Origin: Coprobacter secundus
GTDB taxonomy: Bacteria > Bacteroidota > Bacteroidia > Bacteroidales > Coprobacteraceae
DNA: 64,000 nt
Reading direction: 5' to 3'
Assembly (NCBI GenBank): GCA_000803105.1
Contig: JTDA01000002.1
Span: 248,001-312,000 of the forward strand
In this document: piece by piece, positions 9,634 to 18,963 of the stretch
Position numbering within the stretch: the first letter of the stretch is position 1
Layout: each line of letters opens with the position of its first letter
Translations under genes and position numbers: made by a program
Notes under the pieces: model-generated
Seen by the model: only the letters and a program-made list of their open reading frames with translations
Database searches by the model: none
What the model was told of the DNA's origin: nothing

Positions 9634-10527
9634 ATGTACGAGCTTTGTTGTATAGGTCATATCTCTTTAGATAAAATAGTCACTCCACAAAAAACAGCTT
9701 TTTTGCCAGGAGGGACTTCTTATTATTTCTCTTACGCTATCAATAAATTTAAAGATATAGACTATCTATTGGTCACAGCTGTAGGCCCTACAGAAATGAA
9801 AACGATAGATAATTTATGTAATAGTGGAATAAAAGTTAAAGTACTGCCTAGTCGTGAATCTGTATATTTTGAGAATATTTATGGAGAAAACCCAGACAAT
9901 CGAACTCAAAGAGTGTTGGCAAAAGCTGACCCTTTCACTACTGAACATTTAAAAAATATAAATGCCCATATCTATCATTTGGGAACGTTATTGGCTGATG
10001 ATTTTACAACTGACACCATCAAATATCTATCAACTAAAGGGATTGTATCTGTAGACTCACAAGGATATCTAAGAAAAGTAATAAATACACATGTATATTC
10101 TACTGACTGGAAAGATAAGATAGAAGCTCTAAAATATATACATATTCTCAAAGCTAACGAAGTTGAAGCAGAAGCATTGACCGGCTATTCTGATGTAAAA
10201 AAAGCTGCCATACAATTATATGAATGGGGTGTAAAAGAAGTATTGATTACTCTTGGAAGCCAAGGGTCTGTCATTTATGACGGTCATTCTTGCTACACCA
10301 TTCCCGCTTACATTCCCCAACAAATTGTTGATACAACCGGGTGTGGTGATACATATATGACTGGATACTTATATCAAAGAGCACATAATACCCCACCAAA
10401 AGAGTCTGCTCGTTTCGCAGCCGCTATGTCAACATTGAAAATTGGATATATGGGGCCTTTTAATGGAAACAAAGAAGATGTATACGCTTGTATGGAAACA
10501 GCCCAACAAGTCTTTCCTTCTATATAA
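9634..10527 (+). CDS. PfkB-family carbohydrate kinase
   Basis: Cytoplasmic sugar kinase of the ribokinase/PfkB fold, 297 residues, slightly short for the family. The N-terminal GHISLDKIV and LPGGTSYYFSYA correspond to the substrate-binding signature, and DTTGCGDTYMTGYL (about residues 233-246) is PfkB signature 2, with the catalytic base Asp239. The substrate could be ribose, fructose, inositol, a nucleoside or another sugar; nothing nearby decides it. It stands alone between divergent and convergent neighbours: its stop is two bases from the stop of the minus-strand MFS gene. Confidence 0.88.
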   Translation: MYELCCIGHISLDKIVTPQKTAFLPGGTSYYFSYAINKFKDIDYLLVTAVGPTEMKTIDNLCNSGIKVKVLPSRESVYFENIYGENPDNRTQRVLAKADPFTTEHLKNINAHIYHLGTLLADDFTTDTIKYLSTKGIVSVDSQGYLRKVINTHVYSTDWKDKIEALKYIHILKANEVEAEALTGYSDVKKAAIQLYEWGVKEVLITLGSQGSVIYDGHSCYTIPAYIPQQIVDTTGCGDTYMTGYLYQRAHNTPPKESARFAAAMSTLKIGYMGPFNGNKEDVYACMETAQQVFPSI

Positions 10528-10529
10528 AC

Positions 10530-11759
10530 TTATTTTTCATATACATCTCTAAATAAGAATGTATTACGTTTCAGATAAATAAATACTGCCGTAATCACAG
10601 CTATTATCATATTAAAAATAAAAGCAAACTGTTGCGTTTCAATATTTAATATATCTTTGACAGTATCTATTATAAAAGGGCAAAGCAATATCGCCAGATA
10701 ATTCATAGACATAACAAAAGCCAAAGCCAAAGTTACTTTTTGAGGAACGGCTGTACGGGTCGTTTTATCATAAGCTATCGGTTGTATTACACCATATCCT
10801 AACCCTGCCAAAACACATCCTAATCCTACCAACCATTCAGTTCTAAAAATAAGAATCAATAATATACCGACAGCAATAGATAACATACTACAAAATTCGG
10901 TCAGATTGCCCAATCTCTCAATTATCTTATTCAAAATAAGTCCAGGAGCCATTATTGCCAGAAAAAAAAGCGAAATCATTATACCTGATCTACCACTTGA
11001 AAATCCATACTCTTTCATCAAAAAAGGCAAATTAAAACTAATAATAATTACTAAGTAAGTACTAAGCCCATAAAAAAGCATTACTCCTATCAACCGTTTA
11101 ATCTGAATACCAAAACGCCCAAAAGAAGAATTTATATTATTCTCCGAGAGGTTAATATCAGAAGTATCAGACACTGAAGATTTGGGTTCTATATTCTTCT
11201 TGAAATAAAACGATAAAAAAATGGATACAATGGGAAATAAATAAACCAAAAATGGAAGATGCCAGTTTACTTCAGCTAAATACCCAGTGAGAACAGTTGC
11301 CAAAACTAAAGTTACATTTGTAATAGCAGAACTGTATCCGAACTGCTTTGTTCGATATGGTCCGGTAAAAAAATGAGATATAAGTCCAGTAGACAAGGGT
11401 ACAATCAACCCTGAACCTATGCCTAACAATCCACTTACTACAACAAGTTGCCACATCTTATTTGAAAGTAAATACAAAATACCACTTAATAAAAAGATAG
11501 ATAATCCTATCTGCAAAAGCTTTATACTATTTACTCTCTCTGTCAACTGTCCAGATAATATAATAAAAGGAATTATCAACAAAGATGGTAAAGATGATAC
11601 CATCTGAATCTCAAGTTCTGTCGCATCGGGAAAAATAACAGATAACTGACCCAAAATAGGAGACACTGCCAATCCCGGCAATGCATTCAATGCAGATATC
11701 GACCAAATACCTACAAGAGTAATAAGAGGAATATTTCCTCGCCCTGTCTGAATTTCCAT
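10530..11759 (-). CDS. MFS transporter
   Basis: Inner-membrane major facilitator of 409 residues with about 12 hydrophobic segments. The GQLTERVNSIKLLQIG loop after helix 2 corresponds to motif A of drug and sugar exporters (usually GxxaDrxGrr) but is degenerate here. There is a hydrophilic central loop at about 190-215. I infer a proton-coupled efflux or uptake permease; the substrate is unknown. The gene converges on the PfkB kinase with only two bases between stop codons, and its upstream region is shared with gadB. Confidence 0.88.
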   Translation of the reverse strand: MEIQTGRGNIPLITLVGIWSISALNALPGLAVSPILGQLSVIFPDATELEIQMVSSLPSLLIIPFIILSGQLTERVNSIKLLQIGLSIFLLSGILYLLSNKMWQLVVVSGLLGIGSGLIVPLSTGLISHFFTGPYRTKQFGYSSAITNVTLVLATVLTGYLAEVNWHLPFLVYLFPIVSIFLSFYFKKNIEPKSSVSDTSDINLSENNINSSFGRFGIQIKRLIGVMLFYGLSTYLVIIISFNLPFLMKEYGFSSGRSGIMISLFFLAIMAPGLILNKIIERLGNLTEFCSMLSIAVGILLILIFRTEWLVGLGCVLAGLGYGVIQPIAYDKTTRTAVPQKVTLALAFVMSMNYLAILLCPFIIDTVKDILNIETQQFAFIFNMIIAVITAVFIYLKRNTFLFRDVYEK

Positions 11760-12070
11760 CTACTGTAATAATAAATATTTATACCTTCTCAACATATGTC
11801 TTCACAAGACAAATACGTATTAAAAACAAAATCTACAAGTGAATGTTTAATCTGCAATTATAAACTCAAAACGAAAAGCAATCAAAAGCATATTTCTATA
11901 AAATTAAGTTGATTCTTACTAATCATTTACTCTTCATTTTTAATAAAATCCAAATTATGCATGAATAACAAAAATCAAAAAACTTTTATCTCTAAACAGT
12001 GTTTTGGCTTAAAAGGAAATAGAAATCCAAGAGGATTTTACCCTCTGTTTAATCATAAAATTATAGAAAA
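11760..12070. other. Divergent intergenic region between the MFS gene and gadB
   Basis: A 311-bp A/T-rich gap with no coding potential. It must contain the promoters of both flanking genes, but I could not find a good TAnnTTTG match on either strand, so acid or growth-phase control of gadB may use other elements. Confidence 0.6.
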
Positions 12071-13507
12071 ATGAAAGATGTAAATTTTAGAAATGGCGAT
12101 GCCAAAACTGCAATTTTCGGTTCTGAAGAAATGTTACAACCATCACCTGTCGATAAAATCCCCGACGGTCCTACGACTCCGCAAATCGCTTACCAAATGG
12201 TAAAAGATGAAACTTATGCTCAAACCCAACCTCGTCTGAATTTGGCAACCTTTGTCACTACATATATGGACGATTACGCAACCAAGTTAATGAATGAGGC
12301 TATCAATATCAATTATATTGATGAAACCGAATATCCCCGTATTGCTGTCATGAATGGAAAATGTATCAACATTGTTGCTAATCTATGGAACACTCCAGAA
12401 CAGGAAAAATGGAAATCAGGAGCATTAGCTATCGGCTCATCGGAGGCTTGTATGTTAGGAGGTGTTGCCGCTTGGTTACGTTGGCGTAAAAAAAGACAAG
12501 CACAAGGTAGGCCTACGGATAAACCTAATTTTGTCATCTCTTCCGGACTTCAAGTCGTTTGGGAAAAATTTGCACAATTATGGCAAATCGAAATGCGTCA
12601 GGTTCCTCTTACTCTCGAGAAAACAACTCTTGACCCAGAAGACGCATTAAAAATGTGTGACGAAAATACAATCTGCATCGTTCCTATCGAAGGCGTTACA
12701 TGGACAGGATTGAATGACGATGTCGAAGCTTTAGACAAAGCTCTCGATGCTTACAATGCAAAAACTGGATTTGATATTCCCATACACGTCGACGCTGCTT
12801 CTGGAGGCTTCATTTTGCCATTCTTACAACCTGAACTAAAATGGGATTTCCGCCTAAAATGGGTATTATCTATCAGTACATCCGGACATAAATTCGGACT
12901 GGTATATCCGGGACTTGGCTGGGTTATATGGAAAGATAAAAAATATTTACCGGAAGAAATGTCTTTCAGCGTAAATTATCTGGGAGCAAACATTACCCAA
13001 GTAGGACTAAACTTCTCTCGTCCTGCAGCACAAATACTCGGACAATATTATCAGTTTATCCGTCTTGGATTCGAAGGATATAAAAACATTCAGTACAATT
13101 GTATGAAAGTTGCTGAATATTTGCACGAACAAATCGGAAAAATGAAACCATTCGTGAACTACAGTAAAGATGTAGTAAACCCATTATTCATTTGGTATAT
13201 GAAACCTGAATATGCTCAAAATGGCAAATGGACCCTTTATGATTTACAAGATAAATTGAAACAAGGCGGGTGGATGGTTCCGGCTTATACTTTGCCTGAA
13301 AATATCCAAAACTACATAGTAATGCGTATTGTGGTTCGTCAAGGATTCAGCCGTGACATGGCAGATATGTTACTCAATGATATAAATAATGCCATAACCG
13401 AATTGGAAAAACTGGAATACCCAACACCAACTCGTATTGCCCAAGACAAAAATATAGAAATTAAAGGGTCTGTATTTACTCATACAGGATCATGTAAGAA
13501 AAAATAA
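12071..13507 (+). CDS. gadB: Glutamate decarboxylase
   Basis: PLP-dependent decarboxylase that converts L-glutamate to GABA plus CO2 and consumes a cytoplasmic proton, the core of glutamate-dependent acid resistance. Its 478 residues match the usual length (E. coli GadB has 466). Visible family landmarks are GSSEACMLGG, IHVDAASGGFI (the Asp that binds the pyridine nitrogen) and STSGHKFGLVYPG, where Lys274 is the PLP Schiff-base lysine. The neighbours are glutaminase and the glutamate/GABA antiporter, so product export and substrate supply are encoded alongside. A hairpin at 13531-13570 separates it from glsA, so part of the transcription may stop after gadB. Confidence 0.97.
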   Translation: MKDVNFRNGDAKTAIFGSEEMLQPSPVDKIPDGPTTPQIAYQMVKDETYAQTQPRLNLATFVTTYMDDYATKLMNEAININYIDETEYPRIAVMNGKCINIVANLWNTPEQEKWKSGALAIGSSEACMLGGVAAWLRWRKKRQAQGRPTDKPNFVISSGLQVVWEKFAQLWQIEMRQVPLTLEKTTLDPEDALKMCDENTICIVPIEGVTWTGLNDDVEALDKALDAYNAKTGFDIPIHVDAASGGFILPFLQPELKWDFRLKWVLSISTSGHKFGLVYPGLGWVIWKDKKYLPEEMSFSVNYLGANITQVGLNFSRPAAQILGQYYQFIRLGFEGYKNIQYNCMKVAEYLHEQIGKMKPFVNYSKDVVNPLFIWYMKPEYAQNGKWTLYDLQDKLKQGGWMVPAYTLPENIQNYIVMRIVVRQGFSRDMADMLLNDINNAITELEKLEYPTPTRIAQDKNIEIKGSVFTHTGSCKKK

Positions 13508-13530
13508 TTTTACGAAAAATCTATGGCAAG

Positions 13531-13570
13531 ATGAGGATGTCTGAGAATAAATACTTCGGAACATCCTCAT
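13531..13570 (+). terminator. Intercistronic hairpin between gadB and glsA
   Basis: Perfect 10-bp arms (13531-13540 and 13561-13570) around a 20-base loop, followed by a short T-rich stretch (TTTCGTC). It could be a partial terminator or a transcript-stability element that sets the gadB to glsA ratio. Confidence 0.65.
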
Positions 13571-13601
13571 TTCGTCTATCTACTTATTAAAACCACTTTT
13601 T

Positions 13602-14567
13602 ATGAATAAAACAATTTCAGTCACCCAAATAAAAGAAGCTGCACAAGAAGCCTACGAACAAGTAAAAGGAAATACCAAAGGTAAAAATGCCGATTATATT
13701 CCTTATCTGGCCAATATTGACAAAAGCCTTTTTGGAATCAGCATTTGTTTGATGGATGGACAAATTATTCAATTCGGAGATTCTGAATATAAATTCGGTA
13801 TAGAATCTGTATCAAAAGTTCATACGGCAGTACTTATTCTTCGCCAATATGGGGCACAAAAGCTTTTGGAACAAATCGGGGCCGATGCTACAGGATTACC
13901 ATTTAATTCGATTTTTGCTATTTTACTGGAAAATGACCACCCTTCTACTCCATTGGTTAATGCAGGAGCTATTACTGCCTGCAGCATGGTAAAACCTATA
14001 GGAAACTCAGATAAAAAATGGAAGGCTATTGTTGAAAATATTACTGATTTATGTGGCAGCGCCCCTCAACTCATCGATGAACTATATAAATCAGAGTCAG
14101 ATACCAATTTTAATAATCGATCTATTGCATGGTTACTAAAAAACTATAATCGTATCTACGATGACCCTTCGATGTCACTCGACTTATACACACGACAATG
14201 CTCTTTGGGTATCACTACCACCCAACTATCTATATGTGGCGCAACAATAGCTAATAATGGGACCAATCCTATCACAAAAAAACAGATATTCGATGCATCA
14301 CTAACTCCTAAAATTACCTCATTAATTGCTACTGTGGGATTTTATGAACATACAGGTGACTGGTTATATACATCTGGAATTCCTGCCAAAACCGGGGTCG
14401 GCGGAGGCGTAATGGGTATCCTACCCGGTCTATTCGGAATAGCTGCATTCGCCCCTCCTATCGATGACGCTGGAAATTCCGTAAAAGCTCAATTAGCAAT
14501 CAAATATATTATGAACAAATTAAATCTAAATATATTTGGAGGTGAGCAAGTTTCCATTATAAATTAA
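13602..14567 (+). CDS. glsA: Glutaminase A
   Basis: Serine-dependent beta-lactamase-like glutaminase that hydrolyses L-glutamine to glutamate and ammonia. Length 321 residues (family about 310). The catalytic Ser-x-x-Lys is Ser69/Lys72 in ESVSKVHTA; further conserved blocks are NAGAI, the NNRSIAWLLKNY segment, YTRQCSL and KTGVGGGVMGILPG. In this locus it supplies glutamate for GadB, and the ammonia released also neutralises acid. It follows gadB by 94 bp on the same strand. Its stop codon overlaps the stop of the convergent channel gene. Confidence 0.96.
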   Translation: MNKTISVTQIKEAAQEAYEQVKGNTKGKNADYIPYLANIDKSLFGISICLMDGQIIQFGDSEYKFGIESVSKVHTAVLILRQYGAQKLLEQIGADATGLPFNSIFAILLENDHPSTPLVNAGAITACSMVKPIGNSDKKWKAIVENITDLCGSAPQLIDELYKSESDTNFNNRSIAWLLKNYNRIYDDPSMSLDLYTRQCSLGITTTQLSICGATIANNGTNPITKKQIFDASLTPKITSLIATVGFYEHTGDWLYTSGIPAKTGVGGGVMGILPGLFGIAAFAPPIDDAGNSVKAQLAIKYIMNKLNLNIFGGEQVSIIN

Positions 14568-15379
14568 TTTGCCTGGGTATTATTACTTTTTGGAGACGAT
14601 TGTTCCTCTATCTGAGATGAAACATTCGCCTCCTTTTTTTGCGAATTATCATAATATTGCTGCTTTTCTTGATTTGTTTTTTGTACTAAACTCGTCACAT
14701 AAACAGTAAAAATCGGAAACATCATCATACCTAAAGCAGCCAATAAAACAGACAACACTCTTCCTGTTACTGTTACTGCATAAACGTTTGACCCAACCGT
14801 AGTAACATCCATAAACGCCCACCACAGTGCATCGCTATAAGATGATACTTCAGAATTGACTTTATGCTCTAACACAAAAAAAATCAAACTTGAAAAATAG
14901 ACTGTAGCCAATAACATTGTCAAATATGAAATAAAAAGGCTTGAAGCTTTACTTGCTGTCAACCACCCTACAACAATAGCCAAAGCATATCCACTACGCA
15001 GTAAAGGAATAAAACGAAGAAAATAAGTCGTTTCAATAGAAAAGGTCAACTGCATATAATCTATAATATTCAAATAAGGGATAGATACTAAAAAAAATAC
15101 GAAATGCGTACGCAAATAATGCCATTTTCTTTTAGCTAAAAAAAACTCCAATATAAAATCAAACATAAAAAACATACATATCCAACCTTGAAGTTTCAGA
15201 TACGAACTCTGAGATACAAATGGTATATTTTTAAATGTATCGATAGAGATACTAATAATCAAAAAAAGCGATAACAATAAGATTATAATATGTAATATAC
15301 CGTATATTCCTTTTTTTTGATACACGAAATCAGATAACGCAGACTTCATATTCCATTTTTTAGATAAGTACTTAATCAT
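14564..15379 (-). CDS. Potassium-channel-like ion channel with atypical selectivity filter
   Basis: Integral membrane protein of 271 residues with about six hydrophobic helices (near 28-46, 65-82, 92-108, 130-140, 147-170, 206-232), like a voltage-gated-type cation channel subunit. The pore loop DALWWAFMDVTTVGSNVYAV places TTVGSNV (193-199) where K+ channels have TTVGYGD, so the first half of the filter is kept and the Tyr-Gly-Asp half is replaced. The charged C-terminal tail is cytoplasmic and low-complexity. Lying inside the gad locus suggests a role in charge balance or membrane potential under acid stress (inference). It is convergent with glsA and divergent from gadC. Confidence 0.8.
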   Translation of the reverse strand: MIKYLSKKWNMKSALSDFVYQKKGIYGILHIIILLLSLFLIISISIDTFKNIPFVSQSSYLKLQGWICMFFMFDFILEFFLAKRKWHYLRTHFVFFLVSIPYLNIIDYMQLTFSIETTYFLRFIPLLRSGYALAIVVGWLTASKASSLFISYLTMLLATVYFSSLIFFVLEHKVNSEVSSYSDALWWAFMDVTTVGSNVYAVTVTGRVLSVLLAALGMMMFPIFTVYVTSLVQKTNQEKQQYYDNSQKKEANVSSQIEEQSSPKSNNTQAN

Positions 15380-15526
15380 GATAAGAACAATTTGGAATCC
15401 GGTTTGTTTTCATTCTCCATTTATTAATTAAAAATGTTTTACACTATATTTTAAACCAACCCAGACAGTATTTGTTATAAACTCATATTTGGAACTTATG
15501 AAACAAACCATTAATAAAAATGCATT

Positions 15527-17098
15527 ATGGCAAATATTGGAAAAACAGTAAAATTAGGAGTATTTACTCTCGCTATTATGAACGTAACGGCTGTCGTATC
15601 CTTACGAGGTCTACCTGCTGAAGCCGAATATGGATTAAGTTCTGCATTCTATTATCTGTTTGCAGCACTTGTATTTCTAATTCCCACAGCATTAGTCGCT
15701 GCCGAACTAGCAGCTATGTTTCAAGACAAACAAGGGGGAGTTTTTCGGTGGGTCGGTGAAGCATTCGGAAAGAAAGCCGGATTTTTAGCTATTTGGCTAC
15801 AATGGATAGAAAGCACAATTTGGTATCCTACTGTCCTTACATTCGGAGCAGTCTCAATTGCATTTATTGGAATGGATCATTCTCAAGATATGACTTTAGC
15901 ATCAAATAAATATTACACTTTAGCAATCGTCCTAATTATTTATTGGCTGGCCACCTTTATTTCATTAAAAGGCCTAAGCTGGGTAGGGAAAGTCGCAAAA
16001 GTAGGAGGTATGGTAGGTACTATTATTCCAGCAGGTTTACTAATCATATTGGCAATCGTATATTTAGCTATGGGAGGCCAATCACAAATGGACTTTTCCA
16101 GTAATTTTTTCCCCGATTTTACCAAATTTGATAACTTAGTATTGGCTTCAAGTATATTCTTATTTTACGCAGGTATGGAAATGGGTGGTATTCACGTAAA
16201 AGATATAGAAAATCCTGCTAAGAACTATCCTAAAGCTGTATTTATCGGCTCAGCTATTACTGTACTAATTTTTGTTTTAGGAACATTTTCTTTGGGGATT
16301 ATCATTCCTCAAAAAGATATAAACCTGACTCAAAGCCTTCTCGAAGGCTTTGATAATTATTTCAACTTTATACGAATGTCCTGGCTATCTCCGATTATTG
16401 CGATTGCTTTAGCATTTGGTGTTTTGGCAGGAGTATTAACTTGGGTAGCCGGACCATCAAAAGGTATATTTACTGTAGGCAAAGCAGGGTATCTACCTCC
16501 ATATTTCCAGAAAACCAATAAAATAGGAGTTCAAAAAAATATTTTATACCTTCAAGGATTAGCCGTTACTCTGTTAAGTTTACTCTTTGTTGTCATGCCT
16601 TCTGTACAAAGTTTCTATCAAATATTATCCCAATTGACGGTATTACTATACTTGATAATGTATATGCTCATGTTTTCTGCAGCCATTTATTTAAGATATA
16701 ATATGAAGAAAGCAAATCGTCCATTCCGTATCGGTAATAAAGGTAATGGATTGATGTGGTTTATTGCCGGATTAGGATTTTGTGGGTCTTTATTGGCTTT
16801 TTCTTTAAGCTTTATTCCTCCCAGCCAAATTGCAACCGGAAATAGTACTGTATGGTTTTCAGTTTTAATTATCGGCTGCATTATCGTCGTTGTTGCACCC
16901 TTTATTATCTATGCCTCTAAAAAACCTTCATGGTCAAGTGCGGATAGCCAGTTCGAACCTTTCCATTGGGAAGAAAATACTTCTGCAACTTCAACCGTCA
17001 ATACTGACTCAACTAACAATGCATCTCAGATAAGAAATAATGATACAAATAACTTAAATAATAAAACTAACCTAACTTCCGGGAATAATAAACCTTAA
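15527..17098 (+). CDS. gadC: Glutamate:GABA antiporter
   Basis: APC-superfamily exchanger of 523 residues that imports glutamate and exports GABA, completing the acid-resistance cycle. It starts NIGKTVKLGVFTLAIMNVTAVVSLRGLPAEAEYGLSSAF, typical of GadC, and has about 12 helices to residue 455. A polar C-terminal tail (about 462-523, rich in Asn, Ser and Thr) occupies the position of the pH-sensing plug of E. coli GadC, though with different composition. The position after gadB-glsA supports the assignment over other amino-acid antiporters. A strong terminator follows at 17127-17159. Confidence 0.93.
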   Translation: MANIGKTVKLGVFTLAIMNVTAVVSLRGLPAEAEYGLSSAFYYLFAALVFLIPTALVAAELAAMFQDKQGGVFRWVGEAFGKKAGFLAIWLQWIESTIWYPTVLTFGAVSIAFIGMDHSQDMTLASNKYYTLAIVLIIYWLATFISLKGLSWVGKVAKVGGMVGTIIPAGLLIILAIVYLAMGGQSQMDFSSNFFPDFTKFDNLVLASSIFLFYAGMEMGGIHVKDIENPAKNYPKAVFIGSAITVLIFVLGTFSLGIIIPQKDINLTQSLLEGFDNYFNFIRMSWLSPIIAIALAFGVLAGVLTWVAGPSKGIFTVGKAGYLPPYFQKTNKIGVQKNILYLQGLAVTLLSLLFVVMPSVQSFYQILSQLTVLLYLIMYMLMFSAAIYLRYNMKKANRPFRIGNKGNGLMWFIAGLGFCGSLLAFSLSFIPPSQIATGNSTVWFSVLIIGCIIVVVAPFIIYASKKPSWSSADSQFEPFHWEENTSATSTVNTDSTNNASQIRNNDTNNLNNKTNLTSGNNKP

Positions 17099-17126
17099 AA
17101 TACAAAGGCAATTGATTCCATATATA

Positions 17127-17159
17127 GATGAGACTGAAGTCTAAAACTTCGGTCTCATC
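17127..17159 (+). terminator. Rho-independent terminator of gadC
   Basis: Fourteen-bp stem with one G-U pair (17127-17140 with 17146-17159), 5-base loop, then a T-rich run (TTATTTTATTT). Confidence 0.9.
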
Positions 17160-17311
17160 TTATTTTATTTCCACTCAAGATTCTTGAAATACATGTATAA
17201 AAAAACTTATTACTTATACAAGGCTCTATGCCCAAATAAGATTTTTCTATAGGTATGGAAATTTGAATAGCTATCTAAAGCAGAAAACCATTATGCCTTT
17301 TCTAAAAAGTT

Positions 17312-18631
17312 CTAATCTAACGTATACGGTTTGCGATATTCATAATGGAGTCTCTTTGTAGCTTCAGCATCGTCTACAAATTTCTGAACAATAGGATTCC
17401 ATTGCAAAGGTCTATCAAGCTCATAAGCAATATTCCCTAAAGTACATACCGTACAAGAACTATGCCCTACTTCCACAGGAACATTTGGGTCACGACGTGA
17501 ACGAATACAATCAATGAAAATCTGGTAATGCGGTACATTGGTTTCATAAACAGCCTTTTCATCAACTTTCTTAGGCATGAACTCAGGAGAAGAAGCAAGA
17601 AATTCTCCACGACATACTTGAATCCAACCATTTTCGCCAATAATCTTAATTCCAAGTTTACCACCATCAAACTTTTGTTGAGTCATTTCAATACCATTAT
17701 CATAACGGAAAGTAAGACAATCATAAGGACTCGCTGATGGTGGAAGAATTTCTACAGGACCAGAGCCGTCCTTACCAATAGCCCATTGACCGATATCAAA
17801 CATATGTGCCCCCCAATCGGTGGTATAGCCTCCTCCCATTCCTTGATACCAACGCCACGCACCCCAACATTCATCACGGCCATCAGCATCAAGTAAAGGA
17901 TTCAGTTCATGATTATAATACCATTTTGTATCCAAAGGGCCAAGCCACAAATCCCAGTCAAGTCCTTTAGGAACTTCTTGTCTTGGCAAGTTATAAGGTT
18001 TTGGCCCTTCTCCTACATGAGCTTTCATAAGTGATATTTTACCCAAAGCCCCTTCCCGTACAATATTGGCCGCATGAACAAATTCATCCATTGAACGCTG
18101 CATACTACCTACCTGTAAAATACGTGTATTCTCACGGACAGCCTTAACTAATTGTTGCCCTTCATAAATAGTAAATGTAAGCGGCTTTTCAAGATATACA
18201 TCCTTACCTGCACGACAAGCTGCAATAGCCATAATCGCATGTTGATGATCGGGCGTCGCAATCACCACTGCATCAATATCTTTACGAGCGAGTAATTCCT
18301 CATAATGAATATACATGTCTAATTTGTTCTTAATACCTTGAGCAGCATAATATTTATTTACTCGGTTCTTAAAACGGTCTCGTTTAATATCATAAACATC
18401 ACAACCGGCAACAATACGTACTTCGGGAATAGTAATAAATCCCGCCATTAAATGAATTGCCTGTTGTCCCAAACCAATAAAACCGATATTGATTTTATCA
18501 TTAATTTCGGTCTTTTTAGATTTTGCTGAAGTTGGCACTGAAGCGGCAGACACCTGCCAAGGAGCAATTAAAGATGTTAACCCTAATGCAGATAGGCGCA
18601 AGAAATCTTTTCGATTCATTTTTGAACTCAT
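17312..18631 (-). CDS. Exported Gfo/Idh/MocA-family oxidoreductase
   Basis: NAD(P)-dependent oxidoreductase family protein of 439 residues. The N-terminus NRKDFLRLSALGLTSLIAPWQVSAA is an export signal resembling Tat leaders but with Arg-Lys rather than twin Arg. The Rossmann dinucleotide motif is IGFIGLGQQAIHL (about 47-59), and VIATPDHQHA and YLEKPLT (about 120-155) carry the family's conserved Lys. The GGGYTTDWGAHMFDIGQWA block is typical of the large secreted Bacteroidetes subgroup. The substrate is probably a sugar or sugar acid. GH109 enzymes share this fold, but I see nothing that specifically supports that activity. It is divergent from the GH3 gene and stands alone. Confidence 0.88.
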   Translation of the reverse strand: MSSKMNRKDFLRLSALGLTSLIAPWQVSAASVPTSAKSKKTEINDKINIGFIGLGQQAIHLMAGFITIPEVRIVAGCDVYDIKRDRFKNRVNKYYAAQGIKNKLDMYIHYEELLARKDIDAVVIATPDHQHAIMAIAACRAGKDVYLEKPLTFTIYEGQQLVKAVRENTRILQVGSMQRSMDEFVHAANIVREGALGKISLMKAHVGEGPKPYNLPRQEVPKGLDWDLWLGPLDTKWYYNHELNPLLDADGRDECWGAWRWYQGMGGGYTTDWGAHMFDIGQWAIGKDGSGPVEILPPSASPYDCLTFRYDNGIEMTQQKFDGGKLGIKIIGENGWIQVCRGEFLASSPEFMPKKVDEKAVYETNVPHYQIFIDCIRSRRDPNVPVEVGHSSCTVCTLGNIAYELDRPLQWNPIVQKFVDDAEATKRLHYEYRKPYTLD

Positions 18632-18963
18632 GTCATTTATTAGATTTTAAGTTAAACATTAGATGTATTCGGAAATATCTATAAAGCTATATGATTTTTT
18701 TTAATAAACATAATAAAATAAATATGTTTCCATATAATGTGTAAAATTTATCATTATGAAGATAATACAACATATAGTTGAACAATCCTCAATAATTACT
18801 TTATAGATAAAAAAACGGGGAAACAAAACGTCTCTCAACTATTGAAAAAAATTCAAATAATAATTACATACTTTAACAGTATAACAATTATATCTTGTCC
18901 TGCATCTATTAAGAAATTCCTAACAAAAATGTTATTTTTGTATCAAATCACGACTATAATAAC
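18632..18963. other. Divergent promoter region between the oxidoreductase and GH3 genes
   Basis: A 332-bp A/T-rich non-coding gap. The only recognisable signal is a -7 element for the GH3 gene at 18933-18940; nothing else was identified. Confidence 0.6.
18933..18940 (+). promoter_or_regulatory. -7 promoter element for the GH3 gene
   Basis: TATTTTTG matches TAnnTTTG and sits 23 bases before the ATG at 18964, which predicts a short leader. No convincing -33 TTTG was found at the usual distance. Confidence 0.5.

Noticed and set aside
17312..18631. Possible GH109 alpha-N-acetylgalactosaminidase
   Set aside because: Shares the Gfo/Idh/MocA fold, but I saw no specific GH109 evidence; kept as general oxidoreductase family.
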